From Pseudomonas chlororaphis (lineage in GTDB: Bacteria > Pseudomonadota > Gammaproteobacteria > Pseudomonadales > Pseudomonadaceae), in contig CP011020.1 in the NCBI GenBank assembly GCA_001023535.1, forward strand, positions 5,466,509 through 5,530,508: DNA of 64,000 nucleotides. Direction: 5' to 3'. Positions within the stretch are counted from its first letter, which is position 1, and each line of letters opens with the position of its first letter. Positions 43,594-51,261 of the stretch are shown piece by piece. Below the pieces are notes generated by a model that saw nothing but the letters and a program-made list of their open reading frames with translations, did no database searches and was not told the origin of the DNA. Position numbers and translations under genes: made by a program.

Positions 43594-44307
43594 ATGACCC
43601 AAGCCCTGCTGGATATCCATGTCGAGCGCAAGACCTTCGCCACCACCACGGTGCTCAGTAACATCCACCTTCAACTGCAACCTCGGGAAACCGTGAGCCT
43701 GCTGGGTCCCAGTGGCTGCGGCAAAAGCACCTTGCTGCGCATCGTCGCCGGCCTGGAAAAAGACTTCGAAGGACATCTGCTCAGCGACACCGAACAACTG
43801 GCCTTCGTGTTCCAGGAGGCGCGATTGATGCCCTGGCTGACGGTGCAGCAGAACATCGGCTTCAGCGATGACAACGATTACGACGAAGCCTGGGTTGCGC
43901 AGTTGATCGACGAGGTCGGCCTCACAGGCTTCGCCGACGCCTTGCCCAAGGCATTGTCCGGCGGCATGGCACAACGTGTGGCGATTGCCCGCGGCCTGTA
44001 TTCGCGACCACGGGTGCTGTTGCTGGACGAACCCTTCAGCGCCGTGGACGCCTTCACCCGGATGAAATTGCAGGACCTGCTACTACAACTGGCCGAGCGA
44101 CACGCCATCGCTTTGTTGCTGGTGACGCACGATGTGGACGAGGCGCTGTACCTGAGCGACCGGGTACTGATGATGGACACTCGCCCCAGCAGCATTCGCC
44201 AAGAGCTGACGGTGCAACTGGAGCACCCGCGGGACCGGCGCGACCCGTTGTTGGCGCGGCTCAAGGCATTGGCCCTCGGCGAATTGCGCAACGCCCATGT
44301 CATCTGA
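43594..44307 (+). CDS. ABC transporter ATPase (SsuB-like)
   Basis: A 237-residue ATPase: Walker A GPSGCGKS at 38-45, Q-loop AFVFQEARLMPWL, signature LSGGMAQRVAIARGL, Walker B VLLLDEPFSAVD, H-loop LLVTHDVDEA. It ends the binding protein-permease-ATPase operon. The LMPW motif after the Q-loop is typical of the sulfonate/taurine/nitrate class. Confidence 0.92.
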   Translation: MTQALLDIHVERKTFATTTVLSNIHLQLQPRETVSLLGPSGCGKSTLLRIVAGLEKDFEGHLLSDTEQLAFVFQEARLMPWLTVQQNIGFSDDNDYDEAWVAQLIDEVGLTGFADALPKALSGGMAQRVAIARGLYSRPRVLLLDEPFSAVDAFTRMKLQDLLLQLAERHAIALLLVTHDVDEALYLSDRVLMMDTRPSSIRQELTVQLEHPRDRRDPLLARLKALALGELRNAHVI

Positions 44308-44363
44308 TCAGCCGCCCCAGAAAACAACCAAAAGGAATTAATAAATAAAAAATCAATATTTAT

Positions 44364-44379
44364 GGTTATAAAAATAACC
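44364..44379. promoter_or_regulatory. Inverted repeat GGTTAT-N4-ATAACC
   Basis: GGTTAT (44364-44369) and ATAACC (44374-44379) form a perfect inverted repeat around AAAA, about 50 bp before the 53-aa ORF. The ATAACC half-site recurs upstream of other sulfur-type genes in the window (5241, 8647, 51198, 51211), so a shared regulator is possible. Confidence 0.4.
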
Positions 44380-44427
44380 ACGTAATCTCAACTCATTCCG
44401 CCACCGTCCACGACAGTGAAGTGCCTT

Positions 44428-44589
44428 ATGAAACCGACTGACAACGTTATCGACTTCGTCCAATTCCGCAAACGCAAGCAGGCCCAACAACGGGCCCACG
44501 CCATGTGGGAAATGTACGCGCGTAATGCCGGTTACCCGACGTTCCAGTGGCTTCAAGCCTCTCAGCCCACCCGGACGTACCAGGCGTGA
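44428..44589 (+). CDS. 53-residue ORF coupled to XRE regulator
   Basis: A short gene starting ATG at 44428 and ending TGA at 44587-44589. It opens MKPTDNVIDFVQFRKRKQAQ and is basic with several aromatic residues (WEMYARNAGY, FQWLQ). The stop overlaps a GTG start for the XRE regulator (GTGA), a classic coupling arrangement. No family is recognised. A small modulator of the regulator or a coupling leader are both possible. Confidence 0.6.
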   Translation: MKPTDNVIDFVQFRKRKQAQQRAHAMWEMYARNAGYPTFQWLQASQPTRTYQA

Positions 44590-45233
44590 GCGCCCTGGAA
44601 CCTTCGCGTTTTCTGGCGAGTTCCGACGACCCTGAAGTGGAACTGAATAACCTGCAAGCGCTGGACGAGGACCCTATCTGCGAACGGGTTGCGCAGAACC
44701 TGCAACGCCTGCGGGGCAAGCGACACCTCTCCCTCGACGCCCTCGCCCGCCAGTGCGGTGTCAGCCGGGCCATGCTCGCGCAGATCGAATCCGGGCGCAG
44801 CGTGCCCTCGATCAAAGTGCTGTGCAAAATCGCCAAGGGTTTGAAAGTTTCCGTGGCTGCATTTCTTGAGCACCGGGCTTTCGAGGGCGTGACGGTGCTG
44901 GCGGCCAGCCAGAGCAAACGTTTGGTCAGCGCCAATGGCGCCTTTGTCAGCCGCACGCTGTTCCCTTTCGACGTCGCACGTCAGTCGGAATTCTACGAGC
45001 TGCGCCTGAGCCCGTTGGGCGAGGAACAATCCGATGGACACGGCCCCGGCGTCCAGGAAAACCTGGTGGTATCCCAAGGCGTGCTGGAAATCAGCGTCAA
45101 CGACGAACGCTACCTGCTCTCCACGGGCGACTCGATTCTGTTTTATGCCGACCAGGCGCACCGTTACCGCAACCCGGCCGACAGCGAAGCGGTGGCGTAC
45201 CTGGTAGTGACCTATCCGGAACGCCTGGACTGA
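44586..45233 (+). CDS. XRE-cupin transcriptional regulator
   Basis: A 215-residue regulator with an N-terminal XRE HTH (LSLDALARQCGVSRAMLAQIESGRSVPS, about residues 44-71) and a C-terminal cupin_2 sensor domain (ENLVVSQGVLEISVNDERYLLSTGDSILFYADQAHRYRN). The GTG at 44586 is chosen because it overlaps the preceding stop; a GTG at 44547 is the other option. It follows the importer operon and could sense a sulfur compound or amino acid. Family members often repress uptake genes. Confidence 0.85.
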   Translation: MSALEPSRFLASSDDPEVELNNLQALDEDPICERVAQNLQRLRGKRHLSLDALARQCGVSRAMLAQIESGRSVPSIKVLCKIAKGLKVSVAAFLEHRAFEGVTVLAASQSKRLVSANGAFVSRTLFPFDVARQSEFYELRLSPLGEEQSDGHGPGVQENLVVSQGVLEISVNDERYLLSTGDSILFYADQAHRYRNPADSEAVAYLVVTYPERLD

Positions 45234-45249
45234 AAAGCAGGTGAACCTG

Positions 45250-45274
45250 CGGCGAGAGAGCTTGCTCCCTCGCC
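45250..45274. repeat. REP-like palindrome between convergent genes
   Basis: CGGCGAGAGAGCTTGCTCC followed by CTCGCC folds back on itself (GGCGAG with CTCGCC, GAGC with GCTC) and resembles the common fluorescent Pseudomonas GGCGAGGGAGCTTGCTCCCTCGCC element. It lies between the convergent XRE and Met-rich genes and may end both transcripts. Confidence 0.6.
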
Positions 45275-45293
45275 ACAGGGGTCCTGGTAAGAC

Positions 45294-45794
45294 TCAGCAG
45301 GTGCAGCACATCATCGGCATGCCATTGCAGCTCATCATCATCGGCATGCCGCAGTCGTTCATCATCTTCATCATCAGGTTGCAGCAGTTTTTCATCAGGT
45401 CCATGTTCATGCCGGCCATCGGCATGACTTTGCACATCATGCAGTCAGCCATGACCGTGCATTCCATCACGCATTTCATCGATGGCATCGGCATGCCCAT
45501 CATCGGCATAGGCATCATCATGTTCGCCATCGGCATGGCCATGCTCGCCTGGGACATGCACATCATGCTCATGTTGCCGCAGTGCATCATCATCGGCATG
45601 CCGCAGTTCATCATCATCTGCATCATTTCGGCGCTGTTCTTGAACATCGCCATGTCCATGCCGGCTGCCGGCATCATTTTGCACATCATGCCGTCATCCA
45701 TCATCTCGCAGGTCATGGTAGCCATCATCATCGGCATTCCCATCATCGGCATGTTGGCGTTCATCGGCATTTGCATCTGCATGGCGTTCATCAT
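45294..45794 (-). CDS. Extremely methionine- and cysteine-rich protein
   Basis: A 166-residue protein beginning MMNAMQMQMPM. By hand count about 68 residues are Met and 16 are Cys, so roughly half of the protein carries sulfur. It consists of two related halves: GMMCKMMPAAGMDM...NCGMPMMMHCGNMSMMC in the first and CMMCKVMPMAGMNM...DCGMPMMMSCNGMPMMC in the second. AAGGA precedes the ATG at 45794, and a TTGTTG-N16-TAGAAT promoter is visible. No signal peptide is present. Possible roles are sulfur storage, copper(I) binding or sacrificial oxidant scavenging. The sulfur-uptake neighbourhood favours the first, but nothing proves it. Confidence 0.82.
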   Translation of the reverse strand: MMNAMQMQMPMNANMPMMGMPMMMATMTCEMMDDGMMCKMMPAAGMDMAMFKNSAEMMQMMMNCGMPMMMHCGNMSMMCMSQASMAMPMANMMMPMPMMGMPMPSMKCVMECTVMADCMMCKVMPMAGMNMDLMKNCCNLMMKMMNDCGMPMMMSCNGMPMMCCTC

Positions 45795-46098
45795 GGTGTG
45801 TTCCTTCAAGGATCGAGAGTGGACAAGACTGATGGCGCGGATTCTAAGCCTTGAATCGAGCCCAACAAGATGGCGATCCAACAGCGCGAATGCATGCTCG
45901 AGCAGCCCTGGCGAAGCCAGGAACGCCAGCTCATCCGTCATTGCACACATTTCGCTTTCATTGCAGAAACCTTGTCAGTGATCGAATCGATTGAGAGGTT
46001 ATGGATATGCAATCAATGCCTATGGAAATAACCGTAAGAAATAATCGTTCTAGACAAGGTCTCGAATGACGCAAGAGCGATCTGCTTCGGGAGCAACC
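45795..46098. other. Intergenic region upstream of Met-rich gene
   Basis: A 304-bp gap between two minus-strand genes. It holds the Met-rich gene promoter at 45841-45868 and a small perfect hairpin CCTGGC-GAA-GCCAGG at 45907-45921. The rest is AT-rich near 46000-46060. No further gene is supported. Confidence 0.45.
45841..45868 (-). promoter_or_regulatory. Promoter of the Met/Cys-rich gene
   Basis: Read on the minus strand, TTGTTG (45868-45863) is followed by a 16-bp spacer and TAGAAT (45846-45841). Transcription would begin near 45834, giving a short leader of about 40 nt before the ATG at 45794. Confidence 0.5.
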
Positions 46099-48474
46099 TC
46101 AGGCAGGCAAGGTCAAAAACAACGCCGATGTCCAGACCCGTGACTGATCCCGTTGCCGGGCGCAAATGAACAGAGGGTGTTCACGACCTCGCTCCAGATT
46201 CAACCCGGCAAGGTCGATCGCCCCTTGCAACTCGCGAGGCAGCGGCGCAGCCGTGACCCTCTCCAGGGACACCTTCAGTTCCGCACCCGGCAGCTCTTCA
46301 ACCACCTCCGATAGCGCCAGCAATTGCTCGCCGGGCACTTCCATCCGCACCGTGGGCGCATGCACGTATGGCTGCGGTTGCGATGGATCGCCGACCTTGA
46401 TGTAGTTGTCGATGCGGCTATGGATCTGCAACGTGGCGCCGGCCAGTTGCGAGAGCTCGATCTCGATGCTGTCGGTATCGCCATTGGTGTCGGTCCGGAA
46501 GGCCAGGACCGTTGCATCCTGGCGCCAGACTGTTTGCTCGGGGTGATCCAGGCCCAACGCTTGAAAGCCCTTGATGACGGCGCCGGTGATGCGAATCTCG
46601 CCGCTCCAGTAGGCCCCGCGATAACGGTCCTTGATCCGCGCACCGCCCAGGCGAAGACGGATGCGTTGCGCGGAAAACCCCAGCTCCTGATGCAGGTTGC
46701 GCGACCAGATCAACTGGTCGCCGTCGAACAGGTCGACCTGTTCCCAGCCGGCCTCTCCCAACAGTCGATAGTCCAGCCTGGCGGTCGAGTCGGCGGTGAA
46801 GACCTCGCCCATGAAATGTTCGCCCTGGCGCAGACTGGCGAACGAACGCTCGCCGGTCGTGGCAAAGGTGCGTCGGGCGCGAAGCGCCTTGCCGACACTG
46901 GCCCGGTCAAAGCCATCGGCCAACACGCCGGTCAACCCGCCACGGGAGCCAAACACCGCCGTGGCCGGGACACCACCGCCGCAACGTCCCTGGTGTTCGT
47001 CGCTATTGGCCGCGGCTCCCACCCGATAACCACGGGCCAGCGCCTCGGCATAAACCCAATGGAACTGTCCCCAGGCCGAACCGACTTCGATCAGTCGCTC
47101 AAGCTGCGGATGGTGCCAGTCAAGATTGCAACGGCGTCCGCCCACGTGGGGCATCATCAGGTGGCCTTCGGGATCCTTGGCATACGCGGCGTACAACTCA
47201 TCCACCGGCCAGGCGCCCGGCTTGAGGGTGCCGGCGGTGAACTCGTTCCATTCGAAGGAGCGCACCAGGCGCCCTTGATTATCGAAGGGAAACTCGGGCT
47301 TGCGGTCATGCAGGAACACCACATTGCGATCCCCGCCCGCACAGGAGTTACCGCACCATTCGGTCCCGGGGTAGCAGACGAACCGGCCCGGCTCGTTGAG
47401 TTCATGGATCAGCTTGACCGCCTGGTCCCAGCGTTGCTCGGTGATATTGAAATCGTTGGCGGTGTAGCCCAGCACATCGAGCCCGGCAACGTCGCGGCCG
47501 TAGCTGAGGTTGTACAAGGTGTCGTTGGTGCCCACGGTGTCATCGGAATGCACATGCAGGTCTGCGTAGAGAGGGCGCAATGCTGTTCCCGCTGGATCGA
47601 CCGTGACAAACGCCTGGGCCCCACGCACGGACCGCGCCTTCACCTCGGCCCGCAAGCGCCACTCGCCCGACGTGCCGAGGTCAACGGCCGCAATCCGGGC
47701 AATGGCCCAGCCATCAGTCGCCAGGGTGAACGGCCGCTGGCGCTCCACGCCTTCAGGATCAACCAACGTCAGGGTGCCGTTGAGCGGCAACTGGCGGCAG
47801 GTGTTGCCCCAGGCATCATCGGCCCTGAGCAGCACATCGAACGCCTCTCCCGCGCTGACCAGCCGTGGCACGATCAACTGCAGGCCGTGGGCAGGCCCCG
47901 GCACGATGTCGAGCAACGGATCACCCGGCACCTCGGCAAATTTCGAGCTGCCCAACGGGTCGATGAACAGCCGGAAGCGGAAGTCTTTTTCCACGAAACT
48001 CTGCACCCGCGTGCCCGCCCCGCCCTGACGGCGATCACCCAGGCGAATGATGACCTTGTCGCCTGGATTCAGATAGCCGTCGACGATATCGATGATGATC
48101 GCCTTCTGGAACGGCCGCTCATGGCCCTTCTGGTCGAAGCGCACCTTGAGGTGCTGCACGGTGGCCTGGCTCTGGCCCGGAACGAGCTCGCCGGCCTGGT
48201 ACTCCGCGCTGACATAGTTGGGGCCGGCCGGGTTCGAGGTCTGGAACAGGGCCCAATCGGAGTAGAACTTGAAGGCCAGCTTGAGCCAGGCGCCGTCGGC
48301 CAGACCACTGCCACCGACCTCGTAGATCAGAGTGATTTCATCCCATTGACCGGCGACCAGCGTGTCACGGTCGCAGTGAATACTGCCCAGGAACGGCCGT
48401 TGCTTGTTGCGCTCGTACAGGCCCTGGGGGGCGATGTAATGCCCGGCGTCGCGGGGATCGAAAACGTTACTCAC
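46099..48474 (-). CDS. DUF3604-family protein (PHP-like metallohydrolase, CehA/McbA-related)
   Basis: A 791-residue protein. A GTG start at 48474 (VSNVFDPRDAGHYIAP) has GAGG about 8 nt upstream and is preferred to the ATG at 48498. After a beta-rich N-terminal half, a metal-binding core begins with YADLHVHSDDTVG (about residue 310) and continues with LGYTANDFN, YPGTEWCGN, MMPHVGGRRCNLDWHHPQLE and AANSDEHQG. These His/Asp clusters fit the PHP-type hydrolase fold annotated as DUF3604. Some relatives hydrolyse carbamate pesticides. It follows an ABC importer in the same orientation, so it may act on the imported compound. Substrate unknown. Confidence 0.85.
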   Translation of the reverse strand: MSNVFDPRDAGHYIAPQGLYERNKQRPFLGSIHCDRDTLVAGQWDEITLIYEVGGSGLADGAWLKLAFKFYSDWALFQTSNPAGPNYVSAEYQAGELVPGQSQATVQHLKVRFDQKGHERPFQKAIIIDIVDGYLNPGDKVIIRLGDRRQGGAGTRVQSFVEKDFRFRLFIDPLGSSKFAEVPGDPLLDIVPGPAHGLQLIVPRLVSAGEAFDVLLRADDAWGNTCRQLPLNGTLTLVDPEGVERQRPFTLATDGWAIARIAAVDLGTSGEWRLRAEVKARSVRGAQAFVTVDPAGTALRPLYADLHVHSDDTVGTNDTLYNLSYGRDVAGLDVLGYTANDFNITEQRWDQAVKLIHELNEPGRFVCYPGTEWCGNSCAGGDRNVVFLHDRKPEFPFDNQGRLVRSFEWNEFTAGTLKPGAWPVDELYAAYAKDPEGHLMMPHVGGRRCNLDWHHPQLERLIEVGSAWGQFHWVYAEALARGYRVGAAANSDEHQGRCGGGVPATAVFGSRGGLTGVLADGFDRASVGKALRARRTFATTGERSFASLRQGEHFMGEVFTADSTARLDYRLLGEAGWEQVDLFDGDQLIWSRNLHQELGFSAQRIRLRLGGARIKDRYRGAYWSGEIRITGAVIKGFQALGLDHPEQTVWRQDATVLAFRTDTNGDTDSIEIELSQLAGATLQIHSRIDNYIKVGDPSQPQPYVHAPTVRMEVPGEQLLALSEVVEELPGAELKVSLERVTAAPLPRELQGAIDLAGLNLERGREHPLFICARQRDQSRVWTSALFLTLPA

Positions 48475-48534
48475 ATGACACCTCGTGCAATGGTCCACTG
48501 AAGATTTGAAGGGGGGTCAGGACAATGGCGATGC

Positions 48535-49284
48535 TTATTGCACTCGCCATTTCTGGTAATGACGCTCGATGCGCCGGAACACAAAACTCTCCATCAGCCA
48601 GGCGATCAGGCCGATCACGACGATGCCCAGCAGCACCTGGCTGCTGTTGCCAATCTGCCCACCGGTGGACACCATCCAACCGATACCCTGGGAGGCGCCG
48701 ATCATTTCCGCCGCGACCAACGCCCGCCAGCCCTGGCTGAAGCCGATGCGCAACGCGGCGGTCACGAAGGGCAACGAAGCCGGCAGGTAGACGTGGGCCA
48801 GCAGTTGCCAGGCGTTGGCGCCCAGGGTGCGCGCCGCGCGGACTTCTCCGCCACGGATGCTTTGCACGCCTTCCTGGATGGTCACCGCCATGGGAAACAT
48901 CGCCGCGATGAAGATCACCAGGACGATGGAGACATAACCCAGGCCGAAAATAATCATGATCAGCGGCGCCCAGGCGATCGGCGGGATGGCCATGAACAGG
49001 CTGTTGAGCGGCGAACTGAAATCGCGAAAACGCGACGACAGTCCACCCGCCGTACCCAGCACGACTGCGACGACGACCGCCGCGCAGAAACCACCCAGCT
49101 CTTCCAGGACGCTGGCCCGCAGGTGTTGCCACAGCGAACCATCGCCTAGCCAGCGAACGGCTTCGCGGGCCACATCCCAGGGCTGCGGCAGGATGTAGGT
49201 GGGAAAGCGGCTGGCCAGGGCCACCCAGATCAACAACAGGACCGGCAGCGAAGCCCATCCCCAATTCGGTTTTGGCAGGGACAT
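48535..49284 (-). CDS. ABC transporter permease (SsuC/TauC-like)
   Basis: A 249-residue permease beginning MSLPKPNWGW at 49284; CAGGGAC lies just upstream. About six helices are seen, with FPTYILPQPWDVAREAVRW at the front and the EAA loop EVRAARTLGANAWQLLAHVYLPASLP. It lies between the binding-protein gene (7 bp upstream) and the DUF3604 gene (60 bp downstream). It is the channel of the third importer in the window. Confidence 0.9.
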   Translation of the reverse strand: MSLPKPNWGWASLPVLLLIWVALASRFPTYILPQPWDVAREAVRWLGDGSLWQHLRASVLEELGGFCAAVVVAVVLGTAGGLSSRFRDFSSPLNSLFMAIPPIAWAPLIMIIFGLGYVSIVLVIFIAAMFPMAVTIQEGVQSIRGGEVRAARTLGANAWQLLAHVYLPASLPFVTAALRIGFSQGWRALVAAEMIGASQGIGWMVSTGGQIGNSSQVLLGIVVIGLIAWLMESFVFRRIERHYQKWRVQ

Positions 49285-49291
49285 GACGGAC

Positions 49292-50293
49292 TCAGTGCGC
49301 GGCTTTTTCCAGGTAAGTGGTGTCCACGATCTGTTCGGTCTTGAGCGTGGCATCGATAAAACCCAGGTCGTGGGAGTAATCCATCAGGCGCTGGATGAAC
49401 TGGATATCCGAGGCCTGCAAATCCGCCGACCAGCCCAGCCGCGTACGTGCCTGGGCAACAATGGCCTCTGGGGCAATGGTCTTGCCATCCAGGCCTTGCA
49501 CCGCTTCTAGCTTGAATGCCTCGGCGATGAGCCGGTTCGATTCGGCCGGATGCTCGTTGAGAAAGGCGATGGCCTTGCGATGGGCGCGCAGCAGCTTGAC
49601 CACGTCATCGGGTCGCTCCTGCAAGGTTTTCGGCAAGGCGATCACCACGTACCAGGGATACTGTGGCAGCGCCTGGTTGACATCCAGCAGGATCCGGCTC
49701 GAGCCGCGCAGCACTGACTGGCTGACAAAAGGCTCCCAGGAAAACGCCGCGTCGACGATGCCGCGTTCCAGGGCAGCGTTCATATTGCCGGGCGGCATGT
49801 CGATGATGTCCAGGTCCTTGTCAGGATTGAGGCCGGCTTTTTCCTTGAGCACGTAACCACGCAGCAGCACATCCATGCCACTGCCCTTCTTGACCCCGGC
49901 CAGCTTCTTGCCCTTGAGCGCTTGCAGGTCGGTGATCGGGCTTTTGCTATCGACAATCACGGCGGCCTGCCCGTAATTGACTTTTGCCAGGATCCGGCTT
50001 TGCAACCCTCGGGAAAACCACTGGTACACGGGCGGCGTGCCGACGTAGGCCACATCCAGCTCCCCGGCAGCCAAGGCCTGCTGGATCACTGGGCCATCGC
50101 CCAACGCCTTGAGGTCGACGTCCAGGCCTTCCTCGCGGTAGAACCCCTGCTTGTCGGCGATCAACGCCGGCGCGTTGGCCATGGCAAAGACGTAGCCGAT
50201 ACGCAAGGGTTTATCCTCGCCAGCCACGGCAAAAGCACTGCCTGCCAGCGTGGCAACAGACAAGGAAAAGGCAAGCAGCGAACGTTTGGTCAT
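49292..50293 (-). CDS. ABC transporter substrate-binding protein (sulfonate/nitrate type)
   Basis: A 333-residue binding protein with a Sec leader (LLAFSLSVATLAGSAFA). Typical parts are RIGYVFAMANAPALIADKQGFYREEGLDVDLK, LAAGELDVAYVGTPPVYQWFSRG, LQALKGKKLAGVKKGSGMDVLL and AAFSWEPFVSQ. It overlaps the ATPase stop by ATGA. The lobe signature is closer to the general NitT/TauT class than to the other five binding proteins here, so its ligand may differ. Confidence 0.88.
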   Translation of the reverse strand: MTKRSLLAFSLSVATLAGSAFAVAGEDKPLRIGYVFAMANAPALIADKQGFYREEGLDVDLKALGDGPVIQQALAAGELDVAYVGTPPVYQWFSRGLQSRILAKVNYGQAAVIVDSKSPITDLQALKGKKLAGVKKGSGMDVLLRGYVLKEKAGLNPDKDLDIIDMPPGNMNAALERGIVDAAFSWEPFVSQSVLRGSSRILLDVNQALPQYPWYVVIALPKTLQERPDDVVKLLRAHRKAIAFLNEHPAESNRLIAEAFKLEAVQGLDGKTIAPEAIVAQARTRLGWSADLQASDIQFIQRLMDYSHDLGFIDATLKTEQIVDTTYLEKAAH

Positions 50294-51129
50294 GCTGTCA
50301 TCTCAAGTCGGGGGGTGGGAAAAGCCGTACCCGGGGGCGCGTCCATGACCTGGGAAATGCGTTCCATCAGCTCATTGCGGTAATCGAGGAAGGCCGGCAA
50401 GCGGCGGGTTTGCAGGTTGGAACGGGGACGCGGCAGGCGAATCTCCAGTTCGCTGTGAATACCGCCAGGGGCGATGTTCAACACGATGACCCGGTCTGCC
50501 AGGAACACCGCTTCGTCGATATCGTGGGTAATGAACAACACCGTCTGGCCGAGCTCGGCCCAGATACGCAATGTCTCTTCGTTCATGCTGTTACGACTGA
50601 TGGCGTCCAGCGCGGCGAAGGGTTCGTCCATCAGCAGCACGCTGGGTTCGAGCGCCAGGGTCCTGGCCAGGGAGACGCGCTGTTGCATACCGCCGGACAG
50701 CTGATGCGGCAGCTGATGCGCCGCTTTTTCCAGACCGACCAGGCGCAGGTATTGCAGCGCCTTTTGGCGCTGCTGCGCTTCGCTGGTCCGGGCACTCATC
50801 CGCAAGCCAAAACGGGCATTTTCCAGGGCACTCAACCAGGGAAACAATTGCGGCGCCTGGAACACATACCCCAACTCCGAACGCTCTGGCCGCACCGCGG
50901 TCTGGTTGATGGTGATATGCCCGCCTTGGGGTTGCACGAACCCCGATAGCAGGTTCAGCAACGTGGTTTTCCCACAGCCGGAGGGCCCGAGGATCGCGAC
51001 GAATTCACCGGGCCTGGCATTCAGGCTGAACGAGGAAAACACCCGATGCCCATTGGGGTAACTGAAGCTGATATCAGCGACGGTCAGGGCATCGGCTTGC
51101 AGCTGTCGGCGCGGTAAGGTTCTGAGCAT
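50290..51129 (-). CDS. ABC transporter ATPase (NitT/TauT class)
   Basis: A 279-residue ATPase. Walker A is GPSGCGKT at 48-55, Q-loop GYVFQAPQLFPWL, signature LSGGMQQRVSLARTL, Walker B VLLMDEPFAALD, H-loop FITHDIDEA. The ATG at 51129 is preferred because the upstream ATG at 51171 falls inside a palindrome likely used by the divergent GntR regulator. None of the starts has a strong ribosome-binding site. First gene of the ATPase-binding protein-permease-DUF3604 operon. Confidence 0.87.
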   Translation of the reverse strand: MLRTLPRRQLQADALTVADISFSYPNGHRVFSSFSLNARPGEFVAILGPSGCGKTTLLNLLSGFVQPQGGHITINQTAVRPERSELGYVFQAPQLFPWLSALENARFGLRMSARTSEAQQRQKALQYLRLVGLEKAAHQLPHQLSGGMQQRVSLARTLALEPSVLLMDEPFAALDAISRNSMNEETLRIWAELGQTVLFITHDIDEAVFLADRVIVLNIAPGGIHSELEIRLPRPRSNLQTRRLPAFLDYRNELMERISQVMDAPPGTAFPTPRLEMTA

Positions 51130-51170
51130 GGCAAGTATCGTCGGGTCGTTTACAATGGCAATGCCCGACA

Positions 51171-51186
51171 TAATACGTATTAATAC
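51171..51186. promoter_or_regulatory. Overlapping palindromes, GntR operator candidate
   Basis: TAATACGTATTA (51171-51182) and GTATTAATAC (51177-51186) are both perfect palindromes and share bases. The second resembles HutC-subfamily GntR sites (GT-TA-AC pattern). It lies in the divergent space between the importer operon and the GntR/UTRA regulator gene. Confidence 0.5.
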
Positions 51187-51261
51187 AAGTACGCCCAATA
51201 ACCTATTTTTATAACCTTAGAAGTGACGGCCCTGCCCCACTCAAAGCCCTGGAAGCTGACC

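Noticed and set aside
45294..45794. CRISPR-like or simple repeat interpretation of the ATCATCATCGGCATG-rich tract
   Set aside because: The repetition comes from Met/Gly/Pro codons of the Met-rich gene; spacing is irregular and a full gene with promoter and ribosome-binding site explains it.
45907..45921. CCTGGC-GAA-GCCAGG hairpin as a terminator
   Set aside because: Perfect stem but no T tract and no gene ends next to it.
46324..48501. 725-residue plus-strand ORF
   Set aside because: Antisense to the DUF3604 gene, whose metal-binding motifs are clear; shadow composition.
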